Part shown: positions 36,553 to 45,370 of the stretch, piece by piece
Numbering within the stretch: the first letter of the stretch is position 1
Layout: each line of letters starts with the position of its first letter
Source: CAYWXK01 sp964462515
GTDB lineage: Bacteria; Planctomycetota; Phycisphaerae; Sedimentisphaerales; Anaerobacaceae
Direction: 5' to 3'
Assembly (NCBI GenBank): GCA_964462515.1
Contig: CAYWXK010000002.1
Coordinates: 127,755-191,754, forward strand
DNA length: 64,000 bases
The notes under the pieces: model-generated
The model's input: the letters and a program-made list of their open reading frames with translations, nothing else
The model's database searches: none
What the model was told of the DNA's origin: nothing
Made by a program: the position numbers and the translations under genes

Positions 36553-37236
36553 ATGGATAAGCCAACGATACTTGTAGTAGATGATGAAGAAGATATTGTG
36601 GAGCTGGTAGAGCTGAATATTGCGCGGGAGGGTTACAAGGTCCTGGCCTGTGGGACGGGCGAGAAAGCACTTGAGATAGCACACTCGAAGCTGCCGGACA
36701 TGGTGATTCTCGATTTGATGCTGCCGGGGATAGATGGTCTTGAGGTATGCAGACGGTTGAAGAGCCACCCGAAGACCGAGCAAATCCCCATAGTAATCCT
36801 CAGCGCCAAGGGGGAAGAGGCGGACATCGTGACCGGGCTTGAGCTCGGAGCAGACGACTATATCACCAAACCATTTAGTGGTAAGGTATTGGTAGCGCGG
36901 GTCCGAAGGGTCCTGCGGAGGGTGACTGCACCCGCTGGAGATAAAGCCGCAATACGAATCCACGATATAACTATCGACCCTGCGCGTCGGGAAGTGCTGG
37001 TCAAAAATAAACCGGTTGAGCTTACTTTTACGGAGTTCAACATCCTTTATGCATTGGCAAAGCGTCCCGGTTTGGTTCACACGCGATATCAGATTGTGGA
37101 TTTGTTGCATGGCAGTGATTACGTCGTCACAGATAGAACGGTAGATGTTCAGATAGTGTCACTGCGAAGGAAGCTCGGTAGCTACGGCGAATATATAGAA
37201 ACCGTGCGAGGTGTAGGGTACCGCTTTAAGGATTAA
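36553..37236 (+). CDS. phoB: PhoB-like response regulator
   Basis: A 227-residue OmpR-family regulator. The receiver domain has the phospho-acceptor in DMVILDLMLPG (about D52), the acidic pair DDEED near residue 10 and the lysine in DDYITKPFSG. The winged-helix effector occupies residues 130-227 with RTVDVQIVSLRRKLG and VRGVGYRF. It lies 3 bp upstream of the kinase and just before a pst operon, so phosphate control is the likely role. Confidence 0.92.
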   Translation: MDKPTILVVDDEEDIVELVELNIAREGYKVLACGTGEKALEIAHSKLPDMVILDLMLPGIDGLEVCRRLKSHPKTEQIPIVILSAKGEEADIVTGLELGADDYITKPFSGKVLVARVRRVLRRVTAPAGDKAAIRIHDITIDPARREVLVKNKPVELTFTEFNILYALAKRPGLVHTRYQIVDLLHGSDYVVTDRTVDVQIVSLRRKLGSYGEYIETVRGVGYRFKD

Positions 37237-37239
37237 TCA

Positions 37240-39015
37240 ATGGCCCGCAAGAAACTAATCTGGCAGCTTTACCCAACATACCTGGTGGTCACGCTGGCAG
37301 TATTGGTAGCAGTAACCTTGTATTGCTCACACTTTTTTCGACATTTCGATATAGACCAAACGCGAAAAAATCTTACGACTCTTGCGAATGCTGTAGCTGA
37401 GCAGATGTCAACTTCCTTGCGAGCAAAAGATTTCGGTGAGATTGACAGAGTATGCAAACAACTCGGCCAAGCTGGTAGAAAGGAAACGCGGTTTACGGTC
37501 ATTCTGCCGTCGGGCAAAGTGATAGGGGATTCAGACGAGGACCCAATGCAAATGGCCAACCATTCTGACCGGTCCGAAATCAAAAAGGCACTTAACGAAG
37601 GCTTTGGATGGTCTCTGCGACTAAGCCCCACGCTCGGCAAAAATATGATGTACGTTGCTGTTCCAATAAAGCAGGATGGAGAAATTAAGGCAGTAGTGCG
37701 CACAGCGATACCTGCTACCGCCATCGATGATGCTCTTAAGAATATTTATATTAAGATTTTCTGGGGCGGCGTTGCGACGGCATTATGTGCGGCCGGACTC
37801 AGTCTATTGATATCGCGGAGAATCAGCGAGCCGATTGTTGATATGAAAAAAATCGCTGAAAAGTTCGCCTCTGGCGACCTCGACCATCGCCTCCTTGTCT
37901 TGGGTACCGGGGAGCTGGATTCGCTCGCCAACGCGCTTAACAAAATGGCCACTCAATTGCAGGAAAGATTCGCAACAATAACGGACCAGCGAAATGAGCT
38001 GGAAGCGGTTCTTTCAAGTATGATTGAGGGTGTTGTCGCAGTGGATGGACAGGGTCGTATTGTGAGTGTGAACAACGCAGCCGCAACTTTATTGAACATA
38101 GATGCAAAGCATGCGCAAAACCGTATGGTAGAAGAAATCATCCGCAATGTGGTTCTGCAGGAGTTCATCAACAGGACGCTAAATAGCAAAGTGCCCACAG
38201 AGGCGGACATTTCCCTGCCAACGGAGGGCGACCGTCTCTTTCAACTGCATGGAGCACCTCTGCCAACCGGTGCAGGTGTCAGAATCGGAGCGGTCATTGT
38301 CCTCAATGATATGACGCGGATGCGCCGGCTGGAGAATGTTCGGCGTGAATTTGTAGCAAATGTGTCTCACGAGCTCAAAACTCCCGTTACCTCTATTCAG
38401 GGTTATGTTGAAGCGCTGCTGGAGGGTGCCATAAAAGACCCGCAGCAAGCAGAGCGGTTCCTGAGAATCATTGCCAGGCACTCTGACAGACTCAACGCTA
38501 TTATTGAAGACCTACTGACACTCTCGCGTCTGGAAGAGGGAAAGGAAAGGCGAGAAACCTTATTCGAAAAAACGATGCTGAAGCCGGTGCTGGCTGCTGC
38601 CATAGAACTATCGAGTGTCAAGGCTGAAGACAAGCAGATGAAAATCCAGCTTGTCTGCGACGAGCATATCGAGGTCAGGATGAATGCCGCGCTATTAGAG
38701 CAAGCAGTGTTGAACCTTGTTGATAATGCCATTAAATATAGCCCAATGGGGGGCGATGTCAGAATAAGTGCCGTGCAAAAGGATAAAGAAGTAGCTATCA
38801 CCGTCCAGGACAACGGCTGTGGAATAGCCCCGGAACATCTTCCTCGCATTTTTGAGCGTTTCTATGTTATTGACAAAGGCCGAAGCCGAAAACTGGGCGG
38901 CACAGGTCTTGGCCTGGCAATCGTCAAGCACATTGCTCAGGTGCATGGTGGATACGTAACGGTCGAAAGCTCACTCGGAAAAGGAAGCACCTTCACGATT
39001 CATTTAACTGCGTAG
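37240..39015 (+). CDS. phoR: PhoR-like sensor histidine kinase
   Basis: A 591-residue membrane kinase with two transmembrane helices (about 11-33 and 172-193) enclosing an extracytoplasmic sensor. A HAMP segment, a PAS domain (about 245-360) and a DHp motif NVSHELKTPVTSIQG come next. The catalytic domain has LVDNAIKYSP (N box), DNGCGIAPEHLPRIF and GTGLGLAI. The extracytoplasmic loop is longer than in E. coli PhoR. It pairs with the regulator just upstream. Confidence 0.92.
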   Translation: MARKKLIWQLYPTYLVVTLAVLVAVTLYCSHFFRHFDIDQTRKNLTTLANAVAEQMSTSLRAKDFGEIDRVCKQLGQAGRKETRFTVILPSGKVIGDSDEDPMQMANHSDRSEIKKALNEGFGWSLRLSPTLGKNMMYVAVPIKQDGEIKAVVRTAIPATAIDDALKNIYIKIFWGGVATALCAAGLSLLISRRISEPIVDMKKIAEKFASGDLDHRLLVLGTGELDSLANALNKMATQLQERFATITDQRNELEAVLSSMIEGVVAVDGQGRIVSVNNAAATLLNIDAKHAQNRMVEEIIRNVVLQEFINRTLNSKVPTEADISLPTEGDRLFQLHGAPLPTGAGVRIGAVIVLNDMTRMRRLENVRREFVANVSHELKTPVTSIQGYVEALLEGAIKDPQQAERFLRIIARHSDRLNAIIEDLLTLSRLEEGKERRETLFEKTMLKPVLAAAIELSSVKAEDKQMKIQLVCDEHIEVRMNAALLEQAVLNLVDNAIKYSPMGGDVRISAVQKDKEVAITVQDNGCGIAPEHLPRIFERFYVIDKGRSRKLGGTGLGLAIVKHIAQVHGGYVTVESSLGKGSTFTIHLTA

Positions 39016-39020
39016 CAATT

Positions 39021-39059
39021 TTAACACAATTTTAGCATACTACTGATAAAACTTTAACA
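39021..39059 (+). promoter_or_regulatory. Pho-box-like repeats upstream of the phosphate operon
   Basis: TTAACA at 39021, TTAGCA at 39032 and TTAACA at 39054 are spaced 11 and 22 bp apart, so they are in phase with an 11-bp repeat. They lie about 145-180 bp upstream of the DUF2490 gene and are the forward-strand counterpart of the 36409 site. Confidence 0.55.
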
Positions 39060-39202
39060 ATTCAACGGTATAAGTGTAGATAAGCACACTCGGGAATACC
39101 TTTTACAGCCGGATTGGCGGCAGGATTTGTGAAGCCTGGGTTCGGGTCGTCGAAATTCAAAAAGCGTTTGATATTTTACAGAATGGGAAGGAAAAATGTC
39201 GT

Positions 39203-39874
39203 ATGAAGGTAAGAAATAGGATATGTTTTGTTGTAGCGGTAATAATCATCCTGTCGTTCGGTAAGGTTTGTTTGGCCTTCGAGGATGAAGGATTTCAATA
39301 CTGGAGCTCGGCGGGCGCCTCTTTTGATATTAACAAAGATTGGCAATGCGCATTTGAGGAGGAATTTCGGCTCGCCAATGATGGCGGACATCTCTATTAT
39401 CACCATTCGGATTTGGGCTTTATCTACAAAAGTCTTGCAGATTGGATAGACCTGGGATTTAACTACAGGCAGGTATTCGAAAAAGATAGTAACAGCCAGT
39501 GGAGGCAGGAAAATCGACCCCACGTTAATGTTACCTTAAAAGGCCGACTGTTTGGCCTTGATATTAGTGACAGGTCAAGATTTGAATATCGCGATTTTGA
39601 GAATAAAAAGGATGTGTGGCGATACAGAAACAAGGTTACAGTTAAGTTGCCAGTAGAGTTGACGGAGCTTAAGTTAACACCTTATTTGGCGGATGAAGTG
39701 TTTATTACCCTCGACGATGATAATGTTGACAGAAACAGATTTTATTCCGGAGCTTCTTTCAATCTGTCAAAAAAAATCAAAGCCGATATTTTTTATCTCT
39801 GGCAATCGAGCAGGTCTTCTAAAGAGTGGAAGGACATCAATGTGCTTGGCACCAGTCTGAGATTCTATTTTTAA
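39203..39874 (+). CDS. DUF2490 outer-membrane beta-barrel protein
   Basis: A 223-residue protein with a signal peptide (NRICFVVAVIIILSFG...CLA). The rest is amphipathic beta sheet: alternating aromatic strands such as WQCAFEEEFRLAN and GFNYRQVFEKD, ending in a terminal phenylalanine (SLRFYF). This matches DUF2490 porin-like proteins. It sits between the Pho-box repeats and pstS, so it may be a phosphate-regulated outer-membrane protein. Confidence 0.82.
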   Translation: MKVRNRICFVVAVIIILSFGKVCLAFEDEGFQYWSSAGASFDINKDWQCAFEEEFRLANDGGHLYYHHSDLGFIYKSLADWIDLGFNYRQVFEKDSNSQWRQENRPHVNVTLKGRLFGLDISDRSRFEYRDFENKKDVWRYRNKVTVKLPVELTELKLTPYLADEVFITLDDDNVDRNRFYSGASFNLSKKIKADIFYLWQSSRSSKEWKDINVLGTSLRFYF

Positions 39875-39953
39875 TTCTTGGGTAACTTTGTTGAGTAAGA
39901 ACAATTCAGCAAAACACCTTGCAAAGGAGACTGATAGCTGTTAAAATTTTTCT

Positions 39954-40841
39954 ATGGGTGTGAGACTGAAAGCTACACTTATTATAGCTACAATGAGCTT
40001 TTTTATCATCGGGTGCCGTGAAGACGTTGAGCCGAATGAGCCGGTGGGCTTTCTTCAAATCAAAGGCTCAGATACCATCGTCAATGCCGCGCAGAAAATC
40101 GCTGAAGAATTTATGAAAGATTACCCCCATATCTTCGTGGCGGTAACCGGCGGCGGCAGCGGCGTCGGAATCGCCTCGTTAATAAACAAAACCTGCGATG
40201 TAGCTACTGCCTCACGCGAAATGAAGCCCAAGGAAAAGGAAATAGCTGAAAAACGAGGCGTGTTCCCTAAGGAATTTGTAGTTGCTTATGATGGTGTTGC
40301 AGTAATAGTTAATAAAAACAACCCTGTCGAAAGAATTGCGATTGAGGATTTGCATAAGATATTTACCGGCAAAGCAACCAACTGGAAGGAATTTGGCGGA
40401 AAGGACCTCGGCATTGTGACTCTCTCGCGAGAGGTCAGCTCAGGCACGCACATCTACTTTAAGGAAGAAGTCGTGCAGCTTGGAAAAAAGGATAACCGCG
40501 AGGAATTCTCTCCTCAAACGCTGCTTCTAACTTCTTCGCAGACGATTGTTGAAGAGGTTGTGGCCAATGATGCGGCGATTGGTTATTTGGGTATGGGTTA
40601 TGTCTCCGACAGGACCAAACCTTTACTGGTAGCAAAGGGTGGTGACTTTTATCCTCCGGATGTGAACAACGTGATTAAAAAGACGTATCCGCTTTCCAGG
40701 CCGTTATATTTCTATACCAATGGCCAGCCTCAGGGAGTTATAAAGCTATTTATCGATTTTACCTTGAGCCCTAAGGGCCAGCAGCAATTCATAGAGACCG
40801 GCTTTGTGCCGATAGGAGCAACCGTTGCCCAAAAAGATTAG
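39954..40841 (+). CDS. pstS: Phosphate-binding lipoprotein PstS
   Basis: A 295-residue substrate-binding protein with a lipobox (SFFIIGCRED, cysteine about 22). It opens QIKGSDTIVNAAQKIAEEF and has the PstS motifs TGGGSGVGIASLI, REMKPKE and LSREVSSGTH, which bind phosphate. The start lacks a clear ribosome site; the purine-rich aaggag is about 23 bases upstream. It feeds the PstCAB transporter that follows. Confidence 0.93.
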   Translation: MGVRLKATLIIATMSFFIIGCREDVEPNEPVGFLQIKGSDTIVNAAQKIAEEFMKDYPHIFVAVTGGGSGVGIASLINKTCDVATASREMKPKEKEIAEKRGVFPKEFVVAYDGVAVIVNKNNPVERIAIEDLHKIFTGKATNWKEFGGKDLGIVTLSREVSSGTHIYFKEEVVQLGKKDNREEFSPQTLLLTSSQTIVEEVVANDAAIGYLGMGYVSDRTKPLLVAKGGDFYPPDVNNVIKKTYPLSRPLYFYTNGQPQGVIKLFIDFTLSPKGQQQFIETGFVPIGATVAQKD

Positions 40842-41694
40842 CGAATACGTTATTGAATTGTTAATCAGACTGAGCGGCCTTTTGGTCATCATTTTTGTAT
40901 TTCTGATATTTCTATTTCTGCTCAGAGACTCTTTGTCTTTATTCAGGGTATATCGAGTGGGCGGATTTCTTTTTGGCACCCATTGGCTGCCCATCTCTGA
41001 GCCGCCGAAGTTCGGCATTGTGCCGCTGCTGCTCGGCTCTGTTTATGTTACGATTGGAGCAATTGTAATTTGTGTGCCTGTTGGAGTTGGGACGGCTATG
41101 TTTATTGCCGAGGTCGCACCTCCATCTCTAAAGCACGTCTTAAAGTCGCTTGTTGAGATTTTAGCCTCGATTCCGAGCGTTGTTCTGGGATTTATCGGGA
41201 TTGTGTGGCTTAGCCCATTTCTCAAGAAAACATTTGAGCTGCCTACGGGGATGTGCGGCCTGACAGGAAGTCTGCTATTGGCGTTTATGGCGCTGCCGAC
41301 TATCATCAGTATTTCTGAAGATGCCATAGTAGGTGTCCCCAGAACTTACAAGGAGGCCGCCTTCGGCCTCGGTGCAACAAAATGGCAAACCCTCTGGCGA
41401 ATTATCCTGCCTGCGGCTTCATCCGGCATCATCGCCGGCGTAATGTTAGGTATAGGCAGGGTCATTGGTGAGACAATGGTTGTGATGATGGTTACCGGCA
41501 ACTCACCCGTCGTGCCAAAGTTTATCCTGGAACCCTTGAGAACTCTTACCGCAACAATCGCCGGCGAAATGGGTGAAACTGTGAGCGGCTCAGAACACTA
41601 TTTTGCCCTCTTTGCCGTCGGGCTGGTCTTGTTCATAATAACTTTCATAATAAATTTCACTGCTGACTCTTTTCTGCGGAGGGCAAGAAAATGA
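40825..41694 (+). CDS. pstC: Phosphate ABC permease PstC
   Basis: A 289-residue permease with about six transmembrane helices. The start is TTG 40825, with ggag seven bases upstream, overlapping the end of pstS. The conserved EAA loop is EAAFGLGATKWQTLWRI. It forms the membrane channel with PstA. It ends ATGA-coupled to pstA. Confidence 0.93.
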   Translation: MPKKISEYVIELLIRLSGLLVIIFVFLIFLFLLRDSLSLFRVYRVGGFLFGTHWLPISEPPKFGIVPLLLGSVYVTIGAIVICVPVGVGTAMFIAEVAPPSLKHVLKSLVEILASIPSVVLGFIGIVWLSPFLKKTFELPTGMCGLTGSLLLAFMALPTIISISEDAIVGVPRTYKEAAFGLGATKWQTLWRIILPAASSGIIAGVMLGIGRVIGETMVVMMVTGNSPVVPKFILEPLRTLTATIAGEMGETVSGSEHYFALFAVGLVLFIITFIINFTADSFLRRARK

Positions 41695-42539
41695 ACGCTC
41701 CAAAGGTCAGACAAAAAATTGCTTTCTCCATCCTCGGCCTTATCACACTGTTTGTTGTTGTGCCGATTTTGTTGACAATCGTTTATATAGTTAAAAACGG
41801 CAGCAGTGCGATAAACTGGGAATTTATTATGCAGTCGCCTCGCAATGGAATGAAAGAGGGCGGCATCTTTCCTGCGATTGTCGGCACAATCCTGCTGATA
41901 ATAGGCACAATGCTGTGCTCGCTGCCGATAGGCGTATTGGCTGCTATTTATCTTGTCGAATATGCGAAGGACAATTTCTTTACCAGGTTAATTAAGCTTT
42001 CTGTCGTGAATCTTTCAGGAATTCCATCCATTGTATATGGCCTTTTTGGATTTACACTGTTTGTCCTGTTTCTGAGGTTAGGCACTTCAATCCTCTCCGG
42101 GTCGCTGACTTTGGCGATAATGAGCTTGCCTGTAATTATCACCGCCACCAAGGAGGCGCTCGAGTCGGTGCCCTGGAGCTTTCGTGAGATTAGTTTTTCT
42201 TTGGGCGCGACCAGGTGGCAAACCGTGCGAAATTGCGTATTGCCTTACGCTTTACCCGGCATCCTTACTGGAACTGTCTTGAGTCTAAGCAGGGCGGCGG
42301 GTGAAACAGCCCCTATTCTATTTACCGTTGCTGCATTTTATCTGCCTCGTCTGCCGCGAACCGTCTTTGACCAGGTTATGGCGCTGCCCTACCATCTTTA
42401 TGTTATCTCAACGCAGGTGCCGAATATGCCGGCCAGGCTAAGTTTTGCAACGGCTTTCGTCCTTATAGCATTAGTGTTTTTGATGAACCTGGTGAGCATA
42501 ATTTTGCGTGCACACTTTAGAAAAAAGAAACTATGGTAA
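41691..42539 (+). CDS. pstA: Phosphate ABC permease PstA
   Basis: A 282-residue permease with six transmembrane helices. The EAA loop is EISFSLGATRWQTVRN. It overlaps the pstC stop by four bases, and the next gene starts before its stop, so translation is tightly coupled. With PstC it should form a heterodimeric channel, which would fit the two different ATPases encoded next. Confidence 0.93.
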   Translation: MNAPKVRQKIAFSILGLITLFVVVPILLTIVYIVKNGSSAINWEFIMQSPRNGMKEGGIFPAIVGTILLIIGTMLCSLPIGVLAAIYLVEYAKDNFFTRLIKLSVVNLSGIPSIVYGLFGFTLFVLFLRLGTSILSGSLTLAIMSLPVIITATKEALESVPWSFREISFSLGATRWQTVRNCVLPYALPGILTGTVLSLSRAAGETAPILFTVAAFYLPRLPRTVFDQVMALPYHLYVISTQVPNMPARLSFATAFVLIALVFLMNLVSIILRAHFRKKKLW

Positions 42540-43288
42540 AACAAACCATAATAAGAGCTGTGGAATTAAATTGCTACTTCGACGAGCTTGCGGTTCTAAA
42601 AAACCTCAGTCTCGAAATCTACCGAAACGAGATTCTCGGAATTATTGGGCCGGCTAACAGCGGCAAAACCACCTTTTTGCGAGCGTTAAACAGACTAAAT
42701 TTCTTTAATCCCTCATACTGGCAAACCGGCGACATTCTATTCTCGAGCCAGAACATCAAGAACATCAGCGACAGCATCTTGCGCAAAAAAATCGGTATTA
42801 TCTTTGCCCTGCCGCAGGTGCTGCCTGTAAGTATTTTTAACAATGTTGCATACGGCCCCAAGGTCCACGGCATTACCCACAAAGACGCTCTCAACAAAAT
42901 TGTCGAAGAGGCCTTGAAAAAGGCCTATCTGTGGGATGAGGTCAAAGACCGTCTTAATGAGCCGGCCATACGTCTCTCAGGCGGTCAGCAGCAGCGGCTC
43001 TGCATAGCAAGGACCCTCGCTGTCGGACCTGATGTGATTCTCTATGATGAACCCTGCTCAGGTCTTGACCCGATTTCAACTGCAAAAGTCGAAGATGCTA
43101 TGCAGAAATTAAAGAAAAACTATACGCAGATACTCGTAACCAATAACACCAAACAGGCAGCACGCGTAAGTGAGCGATGTGCATTTTTCCTGATGGGTGA
43201 AATGGTCGAAATTGACCAGACGAGTGCACTTTTCACACATCCGCAGGACAAACGCACAGACGATTATATAACCGGCAGGTTTGGCTAA
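42533..43288 (+). CDS. pstB: PstB-type ATPase 1 (degenerate Q- and H-loops)
   Basis: A 251-residue nucleotide-binding subunit. It has Walker A (GPANSGKT, about 39-46), an intact signature (LSGGQ, 148-152) and an intact Walker B with catalytic Glu (ILYDEP). The Q-loop Gln is Ala (IFALPQ, about residue 92), and the H-loop His is Asn (VTNN, about 204). Its own ATP site is therefore impaired on the Walker side, but it can supply the signature to a partner. Such a partner is encoded directly downstream. Confidence 0.93.
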   Translation: MVKQTIIRAVELNCYFDELAVLKNLSLEIYRNEILGIIGPANSGKTTFLRALNRLNFFNPSYWQTGDILFSSQNIKNISDSILRKKIGIIFALPQVLPVSIFNNVAYGPKVHGITHKDALNKIVEEALKKAYLWDEVKDRLNEPAIRLSGGQQQRLCIARTLAVGPDVILYDEPCSGLDPISTAKVEDAMQKLKKNYTQILVTNNTKQAARVSERCAFFLMGEMVEIDQTSALFTHPQDKRTDDYITGRFG

Positions 43289-43289
43289 T

Positions 43290-44054
43290 ATGGAACTTTC
43301 ACCTAAAATCGAAACAGTCAACCTGAACTTATATTACGGCGACTTCCTGGCGCTGGAAAAAGTAAGTATAAAGATTCCAGGCCAGAACATTACTGCTATC
43401 ATCGGCCCTTCCGGCTGCGGCAAATCCACACTCCTGCGGTGCTTCAACAGAATGAACGACCTTGTTGAGCGGACAAGGGCCGAGGGTAAGATAATTATTG
43501 ACGGCAGCAATATCCTTGAGCCTGATACCGACCTGATTTCTTTGCGGAAAAAAGTCGGAATGGTTTTCCAGAGACCTAATGTCTTTGACTTGTCGATTTA
43601 CAATAATCTTAAATTCGGCCTGCGGATACATCGAATGATAAATGGAAAAGACGAAATTATGCTAACCATTCAGGAAAGTCTCGAGCACGTTGGTTTATGG
43701 CAGGACCTTAAAGATAAGCTCAGGAAAAATGCCCGCACCCTAACCCTCGAGCAGCAGCAGCGGCTCTGCATCGCCAGAGTGATAATGTTAAAACCTGAAA
43801 TAATTTTGCTCGATGAGCCTTGCTCGGCACTCGACCCCATCTCAACGCTTAAAATCGAGGATTTGCTGCGAGTATTAAAGCGGGAATACACCATTGTAAT
43901 TGTAACGCACAATATGCAGCAGGCCGCCAGGGCTTCCGATTACACAGGATTTATGTATCTTGGCCGGCTTATCGAGTTTGGCCAGACAGAGCAGGTATTC
44001 ACTAAACCCAAAGAAAATCTTACTGAAAATTATATAAGCGGCCGTTTCGGTTAA
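43290..44054 (+). CDS. pstB: PstB-type ATPase 2 (degenerate signature motif)
   Basis: A 254-residue ATPase; the ATG at 43290 directly follows the pstB1 stop. Walker A (GPSGCGKS, about 39-46), the Q-loop (MVFQRPN), Walker B (ILLDEP) and the H-loop His (VTHN) are all intact. The signature is LTLEQ instead of LSGGQ. The losses are the mirror image of ATPase 1, so a heterodimer would have one complete site (this Walker/Q/H plus the other's LSGGQ) and one degenerate site. Confidence 0.93.
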   Translation: MELSPKIETVNLNLYYGDFLALEKVSIKIPGQNITAIIGPSGCGKSTLLRCFNRMNDLVERTRAEGKIIIDGSNILEPDTDLISLRKKVGMVFQRPNVFDLSIYNNLKFGLRIHRMINGKDEIMLTIQESLEHVGLWQDLKDKLRKNARTLTLEQQQRLCIARVIMLKPEIILLDEPCSALDPISTLKIEDLLRVLKREYTIVIVTHNMQQAARASDYTGFMYLGRLIEFGQTEQVFTKPKENLTENYISGRFG

Positions 44055-44101
44055 CTTTTATCCTTCGTAGTTTTTACTGCGAAGAAAGATTGGAGATAGT
44101 T

Positions 44102-44767
44102 ATGACCAGAGAAAGTTTTCACAAATATATAAAAGAGCTTGAAAAAGATGTTATTGATATGGGCGGGATGGTCACTACTGCCATCAGCCGTTCTATAGAA
44201 TCTCTCAAGTCCCTCGATGCTGATGCTGCTAATCGCATCATTAGCGATGATGCGCTGATTAATAAAAAGCGATGGGACATTGAGGAAAAATGTATCAACC
44301 TCATCGCCACACAGCAGCCGGTAGCGAGCGACCTGCGGGAAATTGTAGCTGTTTTAAGCATCGTTACCGAGCTTGAGCGGATGGGCGATTACGCAGAGGG
44401 TATAGGCAAAATCGTTGTTATGCATGGTCGTGAGCCGCTGGTCAAGCCCCTGATTGATATCCCACAAATGGCGGAAAAAACGGTCGCTATGTTGAAAAAA
44501 AGTCTCGATGCCTTTTTGAAACGGGATGCACAGGCTGCCCAGACAATTTGCAGCGAAGACGACGAAGTTGATTTGCTTTATGAGCAGGTATATCGTGAGC
44601 TGTTGACCTGTATGATTGAAAACCCGGCCACGATTACAAGGGCGACCTATCTTATCTGGGCGGCGCATAATCTTGAGCGGATTGCCGACCGTGTAACAAA
44701 CATCTGTGAGCGGATAGTTTTCCTCGTTACAGGCACCATAACCGAAGTTAATGTCTCGCGGTATTGA
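44102..44767 (+). CDS. phoU: Phosphate transport regulator PhoU
   Basis: A 221-residue helical protein of two PhoU repeats, beginning MTRESFHKYIKELEKDVI; a ggag lies upstream of ATG 44102. The metal-binding motif ELERMGDYAEGI is in the first half and NLERIADRVTNICE in the second. It represses the phosphate regulon when phosphate is plentiful. It is the last gene of the pst operon. Confidence 0.94.
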   Translation: MTRESFHKYIKELEKDVIDMGGMVTTAISRSIESLKSLDADAANRIISDDALINKKRWDIEEKCINLIATQQPVASDLREIVAVLSIVTELERMGDYAEGIGKIVVMHGREPLVKPLIDIPQMAEKTVAMLKKSLDAFLKRDAQAAQTICSEDDEVDLLYEQVYRELLTCMIENPATITRATYLIWAAHNLERIADRVTNICERIVFLVTGTITEVNVSRY

Positions 44768-44895
44768 TATATCTATTTAGCGCATCAGCGCTCCTTAGAT
44801 TTCTTGCAACCGCTCAGAATTGACAAATACTTTCTGTTCTTGTATTTTATAGTTGTGCAGTGAAAAAAACTTCATAGAAGTAAGGAGATTTACGT

Positions 44896-45285
44896 ATGCG
44901 AAACGCACAAATTGCTTTAACAGTTTTACTTGTCGGTATTGCTGCCCTGGCTCAAGGGTGCCTGGCTATCATCGCCGGAGCCGGTGCCGCCGGCACCGTC
45001 GCTTATGTTAAGGGTGATTTAGAAGCGGTCGAGTCAAAGGATATCAATGCCGTTTACGAAGCAACCTTAAAAGCAATGGACCAGCTCCAGTTAGGTGTCG
45101 GCAAGAAAACAAAGGATGCAATGTCGGCAGTAGTTGTCGCCCATGACGCTCAGGACACAAAGATTGCGGTCAAGCTCAGCGCTACCGCCGAGGGCGCAAC
45201 CAAACTATCAATTCGAGTAGGCGCATTCGGCAACCAAACCAAATCCCTTCTCGTCCATGACCAGATAAAAAAGAACCTCCAGTAG
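44896..45285 (+). CDS. DUF3568-type lipoprotein
   Basis: A 129-residue protein with a lipoprotein signal (LVGIAALAQGCLAII, cysteine about 22), a short glycine/alanine stretch, then a domain resembling DUF3568 (AVESKDINAVYEATLKAMDQL). An aaggag site lies 8-13 bases upstream. It is probably attached to the inner face of the outer membrane. The function is unknown. It lies 129 bp downstream of phoU and is not obviously part of its operon. Confidence 0.8.
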   Translation: MRNAQIALTVLLVGIAALAQGCLAIIAGAGAAGTVAYVKGDLEAVESKDINAVYEATLKAMDQLQLGVGKKTKDAMSAVVVAHDAQDTKIAVKLSATAEGATKLSIRVGAFGNQTKSLLVHDQIKKNLQ

Positions 45286-45289
45286 AGCC

Positions 45290-45370
45290 GTAAGTAAGAA
45301 TTTTGAATGTAGAATTTAGAACGCAGAATTTTAATCTTTTTTATTGTCAATTCCTAATTCTCAGTTCTGA
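45290..45370. repeat. AT-rich repeat of gaattttgaatgtag type
   Basis: The stretch between the lipoprotein and the aldolase-type gene holds repeated words such as tagaatttagaa and attctaattctcagttctg. It looks like dispersed repeat text; no gene is seen. Confidence 0.4.
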
